Below are positions 53,354-62,701 of a stretch of DNA of 64,000 nucleotides, piece after piece. The position numbers and the translations under genes are program-made. The first letter of the stretch is position 1. Every line of letters begins with the position of its first letter. The notes under the pieces were generated by a model, which was not told the origin of the DNA, made no database searches, and saw nothing but the letters and a program-made list of their open reading frames with translations. This DNA is from Autumnicola psychrophila (GTDB taxonomy: Bacteria > Bacteroidota > Bacteroidia > Flavobacteriales > Flavobacteriaceae): NCBI RefSeq assembly GCF_031846645.1, contig NZ_JAVRHN010000003.1, positions 291,812 through 355,811 of the forward strand. The letters run 5' to 3'.

Positions 53354-56300
53354 ATGATCAACCAGACAAATATTGACGACAACGTGCATTGGTATAAAGA
53401 TGCCGTAATTTATGAATTACATATTAAAGCCTTTTTTGATAGCAATGGCGACGGAATAGGTGATTTTGAAGGTCTTCTAAAAAAACTCGATTACCTGGAA
53501 GACCTGGGAGTAACAGCAATTTGGCTGCTACCCTTTTATCCCTCGCCACTAAAAGATGATGGCTATGACATTGCAGACTACTACAATATTAACCCTTCTT
53601 TTGGAGATGTAAAGATCTTTAAAAAGCTTATAAAAGAAGCGCATAAACGCGGACTAAAAATTATTACCGAACTTGTAATTAATCACACTTCAGATCAACA
53701 CCCGTGGTTCCAGAGAGCACGAAAAGCTCCGGAAGGGTCTAAATACAGAGATTACTATGTATGGAGCGATGACCCCAATAAATATAAAGATGCACGTATC
53801 ATTTTTACAGATACTGAACCTTCTAACTGGACCTGGGATCCTGTGGCAAAATCGTATTTCTGGCACAGGTTCTTTTCTCACCAGCCAGATTTAAACTTTG
53901 ATAATCCTGAAGTTCAGGACGAAGTTTTAAAAGTTATGGATTACTGGTGCAAAATGGGAGTCGATGGTTTCAGACTGGACGCCGTTCCTTATCTTTTTGA
54001 AAGGGAAAACACCAATTGCGAAAATCTTGATGAGACCCATGTTTTTCTTAAAAAATTAAGGGCACATATAGATAAAAATTACGATAATAAACTTCTTTTA
54101 GCCGAAGCGAATATGTGGCCGGAAGATTCCGCAGCCTATTTTGGTGACGGGGACGAATGCCACATGAACTACCACTTCCCTATTATGCCACGAATGTTTA
54201 TGGCGGTAAAAATGGAAGACAGGTATCCGATAATTGACATTATCGATCAGACACCTGATATTCCTGAGTCCTGCCAGTGGGCAATATTCCTAAGAAATCA
54301 TGATGAGCTTACCCTCGAAATGGTGACAGATGAGGAAAGGGATTATATGTATAAAGTTTATACCAAAGATCCACAGGCAAAAATCAATGTTGGAATAAGG
54401 CACAGGCTGGCTCCTTTACTGGAAAACAACCGGAACAAAATTGAATTAATGAATGTGCTTTTATTTTCTCTTCCGGGAACACCTGTAATTTACTACGGGG
54501 ACGAAATAGGAATGGGAGATAACTTTTATCTTGGAGATCGGGATGGTGTGAGAACACCAATGCAGTGGACTGCAGATAGAAATGCCGGCTTTTCCACGGC
54601 AAATCCGCATAAATTATATCTTCCGGTAATCATCGATCCAGAGTATAAGTACGAAGCCGTTAACGTAGAGGCGCAACAGTTAAACTCCTCTTCCCTGTTA
54701 TGGTGGATGAAGCGGATAATTGGAATGAGAAAACGATTTAAGGCCTTTGGACGTGGCGATATTAAATTCCTTTCTCCTTCTAATGCCAAAATTATAGCCT
54801 ATACCCGTACTTATGAGGAAGAAGATATATTGGTCCTTGGAAATCTTTCCCGCTTCCCACAGGCTGCGGAACTGGAACTGGAAGGTTATGAAGGCTACAC
54901 TCCAATAGAGGTATTTAGCCACAATAAATTTCCGAAAGTTTCTGAAGATCCTTATTTATTTACAATGGGACCTCACGGGTACTACTGGTTTGTGCTGGAA
55001 AAAGACAAAGAACGTTCTGAAAAAGCAGATCTTCCTGCCCTAAAAGTTAAGGAATGGCCGGAATTGCTGGAACGTAAGACTCAAAGTAAGCTGGAGAATA
55101 AAGTTCTCCCTTCTTATTTGAATTCCTGTAGATGGTTCGGCGGAAAATCAAGAGTAGTCCAAAATATCGCAATTATTAACCAGATACCGATTCCGGTGAA
55201 AGATTTACCGGCTACCCTGGTTACTATTGAAATCAACTATAACGATGGTCTGCCCGAAGTTTATCAGTTACCACTTGCCTTTGTACCGTATCATAATGAA
55301 GATGACATAAGGGATATACCCGAAAAAGGTGTAATCACAAGATTAACCGTTGGAAAAGAGGAAGGAATTCTTTTTGATGCTGTATATAATGAAGAATTCA
55401 GAAATGCAATATTTAAAAATATTCAAAAGAATAAGACTCTAACAAGCGGTAAAGGCAGCCTCAATTTTTATCATGGTGATGAAGAAATTACGATAAATTC
55501 TGAAGTTCTACATTCTAAGATTTTAAACGCAGAACAAAGCAACACTTCACTAATTTACGACAATAAGTATTTTCTGAAGTTATACCGGAAATTGGATAAT
55601 ACTATAAATCCTGATTTGGAGATAACGCGCTATCTTTCTGAAAAGACAGATTATAAAAATTCTCCTCAATTTGTTGGTGCTTTAGAATACAGGACCGGTG
55701 CCCGAAATATCATCGTATTGGGAATGATGCAGGACCTGATACCGAACCAGGGCGATGCGTGGGATTACACAAAAGATTCTATAAATCGTTATTTCGAAAA
55801 TGTAATGACAAGGGCTAAAGATGTAAAACTGACACCAAAAGACACAGATCTTTTACTTACACCCCTTAATTACACTGAAATAACAGAGGATATGAAAAAG
55901 CTTATGGGAGCAATTTTTCCGGAGCGGATTTCTCTTTTAGGTCAGCGTACCGCAGAAATGCACAAAGCGCTCGCAGAACATCCTGAAGAAAAGGATTTTG
56001 AACACGAGCCTTTCTCTCTGCATTACCAGAGATCGCTTTTCTCTTCATTACAGTCTCTAACCAGGAACAGCTTCACAAACCTTCAGAAGAACCTTAAAAA
56101 CCTTCCGGAGGAAGTAAGGAATGAAGCTAAGGAAGTTCTGGATATGAAAAACGAAGTTCTTAATTGCTTCAAACGGGTTTTTGATCATAAAATTCCTACC
56201 ATGAAAATAAGAACCCATGGGGATTATCATCTTGGACAGGTATTATGGACTGGAAAAGATTTTATAATCATTGATTTTGAAGGTGAACCAGCAAGAGCAT

Positions 56301-56683
56301 TTAGTGAAAGACGTTTAAAAAGATCTGCACTAAGAGACGTTGCAGGTATGGTGAGATCCTTCCATTATGCTGCCTACAGTAGTATTATGGAACCAGAGTT
56401 TGACCAGCAACGTCGTGAAGGCGATCTTGAAGATTGGGCAGAATCCTGGTATTACCATGTAACCCGGCTTTTCCTCGAGGGTTACGCTGAAAATGTTGGA
56501 AATAACAATTTCATTCCGGAGGATGAAGAAGATTTTAAAATCCTGATGGATACATTCCTGCTTGAAAAAGCAGTATACGAACTGAATTACGAACTGAATA
56601 ATCGTCCTGACTGGGTGTTAATTCCATTACGGGGCATAAAAACAATTATAGGGAGGTATAGAGATGGCAAAGAAACAAAATAA
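53354..56683 (+). CDS. treS: Trehalose synthase / maltokinase fusion (TreS-Mak)
   Basis: An 1109-residue fusion. The N-terminal ~550 residues are GH13 TreS (trehalose-maltose isomerase): DAVIYELHIKAFFDSNGDGIGDFEG, GVDGFRLDAVPYLFERENT (nucleophile Asp), LLLAEANMWPEDS, FLRNHDELTLEMVTDEER. The C-terminal ~450 residues are a maltokinase (Mak/Pep2): SCRWFGGKSRVVQ, and the kinase motif THGDYHLGQVLWTGKDFIIIDFEGEPARAFSERR. TreS makes maltose, Mak makes maltose-1-phosphate for GlgE next door. The stop is inside the glgB start region (20-bp overlap). Confidence 0.95.
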   Translation: MINQTNIDDNVHWYKDAVIYELHIKAFFDSNGDGIGDFEGLLKKLDYLEDLGVTAIWLLPFYPSPLKDDGYDIADYYNINPSFGDVKIFKKLIKEAHKRGLKIITELVINHTSDQHPWFQRARKAPEGSKYRDYYVWSDDPNKYKDARIIFTDTEPSNWTWDPVAKSYFWHRFFSHQPDLNFDNPEVQDEVLKVMDYWCKMGVDGFRLDAVPYLFERENTNCENLDETHVFLKKLRAHIDKNYDNKLLLAEANMWPEDSAAYFGDGDECHMNYHFPIMPRMFMAVKMEDRYPIIDIIDQTPDIPESCQWAIFLRNHDELTLEMVTDEERDYMYKVYTKDPQAKINVGIRHRLAPLLENNRNKIELMNVLLFSLPGTPVIYYGDEIGMGDNFYLGDRDGVRTPMQWTADRNAGFSTANPHKLYLPVIIDPEYKYEAVNVEAQQLNSSSLLWWMKRIIGMRKRFKAFGRGDIKFLSPSNAKIIAYTRTYEEEDILVLGNLSRFPQAAELELEGYEGYTPIEVFSHNKFPKVSEDPYLFTMGPHGYYWFVLEKDKERSEKADLPALKVKEWPELLERKTQSKLENKVLPSYLNSCRWFGGKSRVVQNIAIINQIPIPVKDLPATLVTIEINYNDGLPEVYQLPLAFVPYHNEDDIRDIPEKGVITRLTVGKEEGILFDAVYNEEFRNAIFKNIQKNKTLTSGKGSLNFYHGDEEITINSEVLHSKILNAEQSNTSLIYDNKYFLKLYRKLDNTINPDLEITRYLSEKTDYKNSPQFVGALEYRTGARNIIVLGMMQDLIPNQGDAWDYTKDSINRYFENVMTRAKDVKLTPKDTDLLLTPLNYTEITEDMKKLMGAIFPERISLLGQRTAEMHKALAEHPEEKDFEHEPFSLHYQRSLFSSLQSLTRNSFTNLQKNLKNLPEEVRNEAKEVLDMKNEVLNCFKRVFDHKIPTMKIRTHGDYHLGQVLWTGKDFIIIDFEGEPARAFSERRLKRSALRDVAGMVRSFHYAAYSSIMEPEFDQQRREGDLEDWAESWYYHVTRLFLEGYAENVGNNNFIPEDEEDFKILMDTFLLEKAVYELNYELNNRPDWVLIPLRGIKTIIGRYRDGKETK

Positions 56684-59297
56684 AGATATCGATAAAGACA
56701 AAAAGGTTACATCAACTACTAAAACTACAAGTGCTAAGAAGACCACTAAAGATGCATCAAAATCTGGCGAAGTAAAAGGCCCTAAAGGAACTGGTGAGAA
56801 AAATCCGGATACTGGTAAGGCAAAGGAAACGCAGACTAAGACTGCTATAAAACCTACTGCAAAGGCTAACGCGGCAAAGGGTACTACTAAAAGAAAGCTT
56901 CCGAAGCCAAAAGAGGCTAATCCGGAAGAAACTTCGGCATCTGAGAAAAAAACAACTGCTAAGAAATCTTCTAAAGCCGCTGCGGGAGCAAAAAAGTCAA
57001 CTAAATCCAAGCCCGGTACTACTGCAAAATCCGCAGCTAAAAAAACCGGTGTAGAAAAGAAAGTTGCTGAAAAAAATTCAAAAGCAAAGAAAGTAGATCC
57101 TTCTAAAACCGGGAAATCTGTTACATCAAAGAAGACAACAACCAAGAAAAAAACTTCAGACGATGTTACCTCTAAGGTTAGGAATATTGCAGATAAAGTA
57201 CTGCCTGATGAAGAAACTCAGAAAGCAGTGGGAGATACGGCTAAGGCAATTCTTCCTGATCAAAAAACGGTAAAGAAAACTGTGAAGAAGACGGTCAATA
57301 AAGCTGTTGACACGCTGTTATCCGATGATGAAAAAGAGGACAAAGTGAAAAAAACAAAAGCAAAAGCTAAGAAGACCAGTAAAAAAAGTGAAGTGGCAGA
57401 AGGCGCCAGTTTGCTTTCAGAATATGATGTGCATCTTTTTAGAGAGGGAAAACATTACCACCTTTACAAAAAATTCGGTTCCCACATTATGGAGCACCAG
57501 GGAACAAAGGGAGTTTACTTTGCTGTTTGGGCACCAAATGCTGAAAAAGTTTCAGTAATAGGTGATTTTAACGGCTGGGACAGGCAAACTAACCCAATGA
57601 AGCCTAGGAATGATGAATCTGGTATTTGGGAAGCTTTTATTCCGGAAGCAAAGAACGGAAGTATGTACAAATACTATATCCGCTCCCATAACAACGGGTA
57701 CGAAGCAGAAAAAGGAGATCCATTTGCTTTTAAATGGGAAACTCCGCCAAACACTGCCTCTGTTGTATGGGATCTTGAAGGAAGTTGGAACGACGGGGAC
57801 TGGATGAAAAAACGTAAAAAAGAGGCGCAAAAAGCCAAACCTTATTCCGTTTATGAACTCCATGTTGGCTCCTGGAAAAGAAAGCCCGAAGAAGATAACC
57901 GTTCCCTTACTTACCGGGAACTCGCAGAAGATCTTCCGGGTTATTTAAATGAAATGGGCTTTACACACGTAGAGTTTATGCCTGTTATGGAACATCCGTT
58001 CTTTGGATCATGGGGTTACCAGGTAACAGGGTATTTTGCTCCTTCCAGCCGCTTTGGTAGTCCGCAGGATTTTATGCATCTAATTGATGCGCTTCACCAG
58101 GCGGGAATTGGGGTGATCCTGGATTGGGTACCTTCGCACTTTCCTTCAGATCTACACGGACTCCATTATTTCGACGGAACTTTTCTTTACGAACATGCCG
58201 ACCCGAGAAAAGGATTTCATCCCGACTGGCAGAGTTATATTTTTAACTACGGAAGAAATGAGGTACGTTCATTTTTAATAAGTAATTCCGTTTTCTGGCT
58301 GGATAAATTTCATGTTGACGGGCTGCGTGTAGATGCCGTTGCCTCTATGCTTTACCTGGATTACTCCAGGAAGGAAGGAGAATGGGAGCCTAATGAGAAT
58401 GGCGGAAATGAAAACCTGGAAGCAATAAGTTTCCTTAAGGAATTTAACGAGACTGTCTATGGAGAGTTTCCAGACATAATAACTATTGCTGAAGAATCCA
58501 CTGCGTGGCCAATGGTTTCTAAACCAACTTACATGGGAGGCCTTGGATTTGGTCAAAAATGGATGATGGGATGGATGCACGATACGCTGGAATACTTTCA
58601 GGAAGATCCTATCCATAGAAGATACCATCAAAATACAATCACCTTCAGTACCACCTATGCTTTTACTGAAAACTTTATGCTTCCATTAAGTCATGATGAA
58701 GTGGTTTACGGAAAGCAGGCAATTTTCAATAAGATGCCGGGCGACGAATGGAATAAATTCGCGAACCTAAGAAGTCTGTATGCATATATGTACGGACACC
58801 CGGGTACAAAATTACTCTTTATGGGTGCTGAATTTGGCCAGAGAACAGAATGGGACCACGATTCCAGCCTGGACTGGCATGAGACCAATAACGCCCCAAA
58901 CAGGCAGGTTCAGGAAACCCTCAAGGCTTTAAACAGGTTATATAAGCAAGAGCCGGCTCTTTATGAAAAGAGCTTTGAAAGCGAAGGTTTTGAATGGATA
59001 GATATTAATGATCACGAGAATAGTATTATTAGCTTCTTAAGAAAAGGAGAGAAAGAAAAGGATACAATAATGGTGGTCTGCAACCTGACCCCTGTTCCCA
59101 GGGAAAATTACCGCATAGGAGTTCCTGAAACCGGGAAATGGAAAGAAGTTTTTAACTCAGATTCCGAAGAATTTGGAGGAAGTAATGTAAGTAACAAAGA
59201 GCCTGTAGAAGCTAAGCCTTTGCCAACGCATGGTAAAGATCATTCTATTGCGCTCACACTTCCCCCAATGGCAGTTGTGTATCTTAAAAAGCAGTAA
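56664..59297 (+). CDS. glgB: Glycogen branching enzyme with a long Lys-rich N-terminal extension
   Basis: An 877-residue GlgB. From ~residue 250 it is a normal branching enzyme: CBM48 (GVYFAVWAPNAEKVSVIGDFNGWD), GH13 barrel with HPFFGSWGYQVTGYFAPSSRF, FHVDGLRVDAVASMLYLDY (nucleophile Asp), IITIAEESTAWP (acid/base Glu) and LPLSHDEVVYGK. Residues 1-250 are Lys/Thr/Ala-rich with repeated KKTTAKK-like units and three approximate repeats (KVLPDEETQKAV, AILPDQKTVKKT, TLLSDDEKEDKV); most GlgB are ~620-730 residues. The ATG at 56664 overlaps treS by 20 bp, preceded by a GGGAGG-like RBS. The extension is in-frame with no stop. Confidence 0.94.
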   Translation: MAKKQNKDIDKDKKVTSTTKTTSAKKTTKDASKSGEVKGPKGTGEKNPDTGKAKETQTKTAIKPTAKANAAKGTTKRKLPKPKEANPEETSASEKKTTAKKSSKAAAGAKKSTKSKPGTTAKSAAKKTGVEKKVAEKNSKAKKVDPSKTGKSVTSKKTTTKKKTSDDVTSKVRNIADKVLPDEETQKAVGDTAKAILPDQKTVKKTVKKTVNKAVDTLLSDDEKEDKVKKTKAKAKKTSKKSEVAEGASLLSEYDVHLFREGKHYHLYKKFGSHIMEHQGTKGVYFAVWAPNAEKVSVIGDFNGWDRQTNPMKPRNDESGIWEAFIPEAKNGSMYKYYIRSHNNGYEAEKGDPFAFKWETPPNTASVVWDLEGSWNDGDWMKKRKKEAQKAKPYSVYELHVGSWKRKPEEDNRSLTYRELAEDLPGYLNEMGFTHVEFMPVMEHPFFGSWGYQVTGYFAPSSRFGSPQDFMHLIDALHQAGIGVILDWVPSHFPSDLHGLHYFDGTFLYEHADPRKGFHPDWQSYIFNYGRNEVRSFLISNSVFWLDKFHVDGLRVDAVASMLYLDYSRKEGEWEPNENGGNENLEAISFLKEFNETVYGEFPDIITIAEESTAWPMVSKPTYMGGLGFGQKWMMGWMHDTLEYFQEDPIHRRYHQNTITFSTTYAFTENFMLPLSHDEVVYGKQAIFNKMPGDEWNKFANLRSLYAYMYGHPGTKLLFMGAEFGQRTEWDHDSSLDWHETNNAPNRQVQETLKALNRLYKQEPALYEKSFESEGFEWIDINDHENSIISFLRKGEKEKDTIMVVCNLTPVPRENYRIGVPETGKWKEVFNSDSEEFGGSNVSNKEPVEAKPLPTHGKDHSIALTLPPMAVVYLKKQ

Positions 59298-59328
59298 TCT
59301 AAGCGGGCCTTAGAGCTTTAGTATTGTC

Positions 59329-59362
59329 AAAAACCCTTCCGCCGAATTGGAAGGGTTTTTTT
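59329..59362 (+). terminator. Terminator after glgB
   Basis: AAAACCCTTCC (59330-59340) / GGAAGGGTTTT (59349-59359) stem followed by a T-run. The 59363-59669 gap is A/T rich and shows no gene. Confidence 0.88.
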
Positions 59363-59669
59363 TAGGGTCTGTAGAAGGTTTTATTCATATCTATTCCCTA
59401 CTACATTTTAAATCCAGAAAACTGCATAACAATTAACGTTTTGTTGGGATGTAGTTTTGTCGAGAATACGTTATATTTTTATTGCTAATTTCATATTTCG
59501 TATGGTGTCCTTTTTAGCCAAAATTGTTTTCAAAGGCCCCTGTTATCTCCAGTTGGCGGATTAGGGGACTCGGATTTTTCACCTTAGAATTGTTTTATTG
59601 GTCAATTTAATTATTTTTCTTTCTAATGGTGTCGTCTATTTAAGTTATGCACTTATAGCTGCTGTTGAT

Positions 59670-60289
59670 TTAAACATCCTCGAATAAGCTGTATCTTCTT
59701 CTGACTAATTCTGTTCTTTTAGGTCCAACTGGTTCATCTTTTAATTTTTTCTCAATATCAATGAACTCATTTTTAATTTTTAAAAATTTAGGGGTCTCCG
59801 TGTATTCTTCTAACCATTGTGCAAAATCGTTAAAATCTGAATCCTTTTTTGAGTAAGGAAAGTATTTGATCATTGATTCCTTTTCCCAGTTAGAATTTTC
59901 ATTCTTATCGATATCGATTAATTTTCTTCCTAGGAAATAATCAATTATATAAGTGTTTGATATAAATGTTTGTACTGCTTTATTTTCTGCTCTTTTGATT
60001 TTATTGTTCTTAAATAAAGTGAGGGTATACTGGAATAAGAAATTTGGGAATCCTATATCTTCTGGGAAATTTTTATCAAACCAGTTGAAATACCTTGAAG
60101 CACCTTTATAATCTTTTAATTTTATATATAATTCGGGCGGTAAGTATCTAAGTCCTGCGCTATCATCATAAAATCCTCCCCATTTTTTTTATCAGCAGCT
60201 AAATCTTTTTTGATTTTAGTAATTTTGGCTTTTATTCTTTGCTCTTGTATTTCAGTCAAAGCTTTTTGTTTTTTAGTTCCAAACTCAGT
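59670..60289 (-). pseudogene. Broken gene of unknown family, truncated by the IS91-type element
   Basis: On the minus strand an intact frame (59670-60182 region) encodes KWGGFYDDSAGLRYLPPELY, then KGASRYFNWFDKNFPED, and ends at LVRRRYSLFEDV. Upstream, the frame breaks at an A8/T8 run (60183-60190), beyond which EFGTKKQKALTEIQEQRIKAKI continues in another frame up to the IS left end at ~60293. The 5' part is missing. I do not recognise the family; the ORF caller's start at 59873 captures only the last third. Confidence 0.6.
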
Positions 60290-60305
60290 TCAATGTTGAA
60301 CTAAA

Positions 60306-60355
60306 CCTAAAGGTAGCTTCAAGAGATCGCAAAATCACTATTCACTACCTTTAAG
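60306..60355 (+). repeat. Inverted repeat near the IS left end
   Basis: CCTAAAGGTAG (60306-60316) and CTACCTTTAAG (60345-60355) pair at 10 of 11 positions, in the subterminal region of the element. Possible recombinase-binding or subterminal hairpin. Confidence 0.45.
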
Positions 60356-60381
60356 TATCTCAAATTATAATATTTAAAGTT

Positions 60382-61282
60382 ATGAAAAAAAAGTAGTACC
60401 CTTATTGACAGGGCCTGTATTTCTGTACCTGAGTTCGATCAACTTTACCGTAAATTAAAGCGTTACGTAGAACTCGCCGGTAAAAGTCAAAGTACCCTTA
60501 CCAACTACTCCCGCTGCCTTACTCATATGTCCCTCCTTTTTAAATGTAGTCCCCTTGATCTCGATGAAGAACAGGTTTTGGATTACCTGCACGTTTTGAA
60601 ATCGCAGCACAAAACACCATCGGATAGTTTCTTTAAGCATATGGTCTATGGTCTTCGCTATGCCTATCGAATCTCCGGGATGAAGGAAATGCGGGTTATA
60701 CTACCCTCGATAGAACGACCTCACAAACTCCCGGTGGTACTAAGTCGTAGAGAAGTAAAGCAACTGCTTAAAACTACCAAACTTCTCAAACACCGGTTGG
60801 TACTGGCAATGCTCTACGGCTGTGGTCTTCGCTGCTTTGAACTTCGCAGCCTTCAGCTCAAGGACCTGGATTTTGATCGTAAAATGCTTCACATCCGCCA
60901 TGGTAAAGGAAGAAAAGACCGTTATGTTCCATTATCCCAGATGCAGATCCGTGGCTTTAAAAAATATATCGCTGCAGATCATCCTACCACCTGGTGTTTT
61001 AATGGCTACAACAGGAAAGGAAACCCAGCCCAGTTATCGGCAATGGGGGTACAATGGATCGTTCGGAAAGCCTGGAAACACAGCGGGATCCAGAAAGAAA
61101 TCACTACCCACAGCCTTCGGCACAGTTATGCCACCCACCTTTTGGAGATGGGATTGGACATTATCAGTGTCAAAGATTTACTGGGACACGCAGATATCCA
61201 AACCACCCTCACCTACCTACACTTGGCACAACTCGGTAGGCAGAAGCCCTTCAGTCCGTTGGATCGGCTATACAAGGAGTAG
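60382..61282 (+). CDS. Tyrosine recombinase of the IS91-type element (frameshifted near start)
   Basis: Phage-integrase family protein. The catalytic part has ALRLYGCGLRCFEL-like MLYGCGLRCFELRSLQLKD, HGKGRKDRYVPLS, TTHSLRHSYATHLLEMG (HxxR) and LLGHADIQTTLTYLH with the Tyr. A start at 60527 would delete half of the N-terminal SAM-like domain. The domain's sequence continues upstream in the same frame (FDQLYRKLKRYVELAGKSQS) to a TGA at 60383-60385; the ATG at 60382 is followed by A8 and reads into this frame if one A is lost. So a frameshift or transcriptional slippage is needed for the full protein. Confidence 0.75.
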
Positions 61283-61284
61283 CC

Positions 61285-62409
61285 GTGAAACCTGCTGCCT
61301 ATGAGGTGGCCCAGGTTCTGGAAAGGAATACGGAATCTTTATCCAAATATTGTTACAACAGCTGGCAGACAAGAACCCTGCACGCCTTGCGCAAATGCCG
61401 CACTGCTGCCCTGGGTGGCCATATCGACCGTTGTAACAACCCTTCCTGCCATCGGCTCCACCTTAGTTATAATAGTTGTCGGAACCGCCATTGTCTCAAG
61501 TGCCAGGGGCATAAAAAAGAACAGTGGATCCAGGCGCGGGAAGAAGAACTTCTTAATGTTCCCTACTTCCACGTGGTCTTTACCCTGCCATCAGCGCTCA
61601 ACCGCCTGTGCCTGTACGAACCTAAAAAAATGTATGGGCTACTGTTTAAAATAGCCTGGCAGGTGATCCAGGGTTTTTCATCCAATCATAAATTTTTGGG
61701 TGCCAAACCAGGGATGATCGCTATCCTGCACACCTCTGGACAAAACCTTTCTTTGCACCCACACCTGCACTGTATTGTTCCCGGGGGTGGTATTAACCAA
61801 AGTGGTCAATGGAAATCTGCAAAAAGCAAAGGCAAATACCTGTTCCCAGTCAAGGCTATGAGCAAGGTGTTTAGAGCTCATTTTGTGGCTTCCCTTCGCA
61901 AGGAACTGGAACCGCAATCCACGGACTTCTATGAAAGCCTGTTCAAACACAACTGGGTAGTTTACTGCAAGCGTCCATTTTTAGGTCCCGCCCAGGTGGT
62001 GGAATATCTTGGCCGATATACCCACAAAATCGCCATCAGTAACCACCGGATAAAAAACTTGGATAATGAAAGCGTTACATTTACTGTAAAGGATTACCGG
62101 CACGCCGGAAGAATATCTTTGTTACGTTTATCCGATGCAGAGTTCATAAGGCGGTTCGCGCTTCACGTACTTCCCAAAGGCTTTGTTCGCATCCGACATT
62201 ATGGAATCTTAAGTACTTACCATAAAAAAATTACGATTACCAAGCTACGGAAAAGCCTGGGAGGGGTACAACTCAAGGAGCGTAAACCACTTCAACACCG
62301 CCTGTGCCCGGTATGCAAGAAAGGAAAACTGATAACCCTTACTACTTTTACGGCCCGAGGCCCACCAGGATACTGGATGGAAAAACTAAGAAAACAATCA
62401 AATAAATGA
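61285..62409 (+). CDS. IS91 family HUH transposase
   Basis: A 374-residue IS91-type rolling-circle transposase. It has a zinc-ribbon-like N-terminal region (CNNPSCHRLHLSYNSCRNRHCLKCQGH), the HUH motif HPHLHCIVPGGG near residue 160, the YxxxY region VEYLGRYTHKIAISNHRI, and a C-terminal Cys pair (LCPVCKKGKL). It starts with GTG at 61285, 2 bp after the integrase stop, so the two are co-transcribed. Flavobacterial copies of this pair are usual. Confidence 0.9.
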   Translation: MKPAAYEVAQVLERNTESLSKYCYNSWQTRTLHALRKCRTAALGGHIDRCNNPSCHRLHLSYNSCRNRHCLKCQGHKKEQWIQAREEELLNVPYFHVVFTLPSALNRLCLYEPKKMYGLLFKIAWQVIQGFSSNHKFLGAKPGMIAILHTSGQNLSLHPHLHCIVPGGGINQSGQWKSAKSKGKYLFPVKAMSKVFRAHFVASLRKELEPQSTDFYESLFKHNWVVYCKRPFLGPAQVVEYLGRYTHKIAISNHRIKNLDNESVTFTVKDYRHAGRISLLRLSDAEFIRRFALHVLPKGFVRIRHYGILSTYHKKITITKLRKSLGGVQLKERKPLQHRLCPVCKKGKLITLTTFTARGPPGYWMEKLRKQSNK

Positions 62410-62645
62410 GTATAAGAAACGATTCTTCCGGGCGTAACAGGAAACCTATGGCCTAAAAAGATCAAAATGACATTGAATACTGTAAGTGCCAGTAAAAAAC
62501 TTACTAAAAGCAGCTTGACTTTAGGTCAATAGTCAAAAGCCGATATCTTGCATAGAGGCTAGATGTACTATCCAACAAATACTACCTCCTAAAAACAGAC
62601 TAATCCCCATATATACTAATTCGCAAAGCACCGGTTTAGTCAACA

Positions 62646-62697
62646 GTGCGTTCATGTTGGGCCGTTCCGGCCACACGAACGCTTAGTTATGAGGCAC
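62646..62697 (-). repeat. attC-like hairpin D downstream of the AlbA_2 gene
   Basis: Stem GCGTTC (62648-62653) / GAACGC (62677-62682) extends with imperfect pairing to GCCG/CGGC around TTC, followed by CTTAGTTATGAGGCAC, which resembles a cassette boundary. It lies directly against the IS right end, which appears to cut the site. It could instead be a plain terminator of the AlbA_2 gene. Confidence 0.45.
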
Positions 62698-62701
62698 AGT
62701 T

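Larger units (their letters stand above)
60294..62645 (+). mobile_element. IS91-like element with tyrosine recombinase and near-identical inverted ends
   Basis: The left end TGTTGAACTAAACC (60294-60307) and the reverse complement of the right end, TGTTGACTAAACC (62633-62645), are inverted and differ by one base. Inside are a tyrosine recombinase/integrase gene and an IS91-type HUH transposase gene. Composition is less A/T rich than its surroundings. The ends are proposed from this repeat only. Confidence 0.6.

Noticed and set aside
56627..57145. A 172-codon minus-strand ORF inside glgB's N-terminal region
   Set aside because: It is the antisense shadow of the Lys-rich extension (AAG/AAA codons read as Phe/Leu/Val). 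It has no folded pattern or RBS evidence.
61339..61950. Minus-strand ORFs within the transposase gene
   Set aside because: They are shadows of the IS91 transposase frame.
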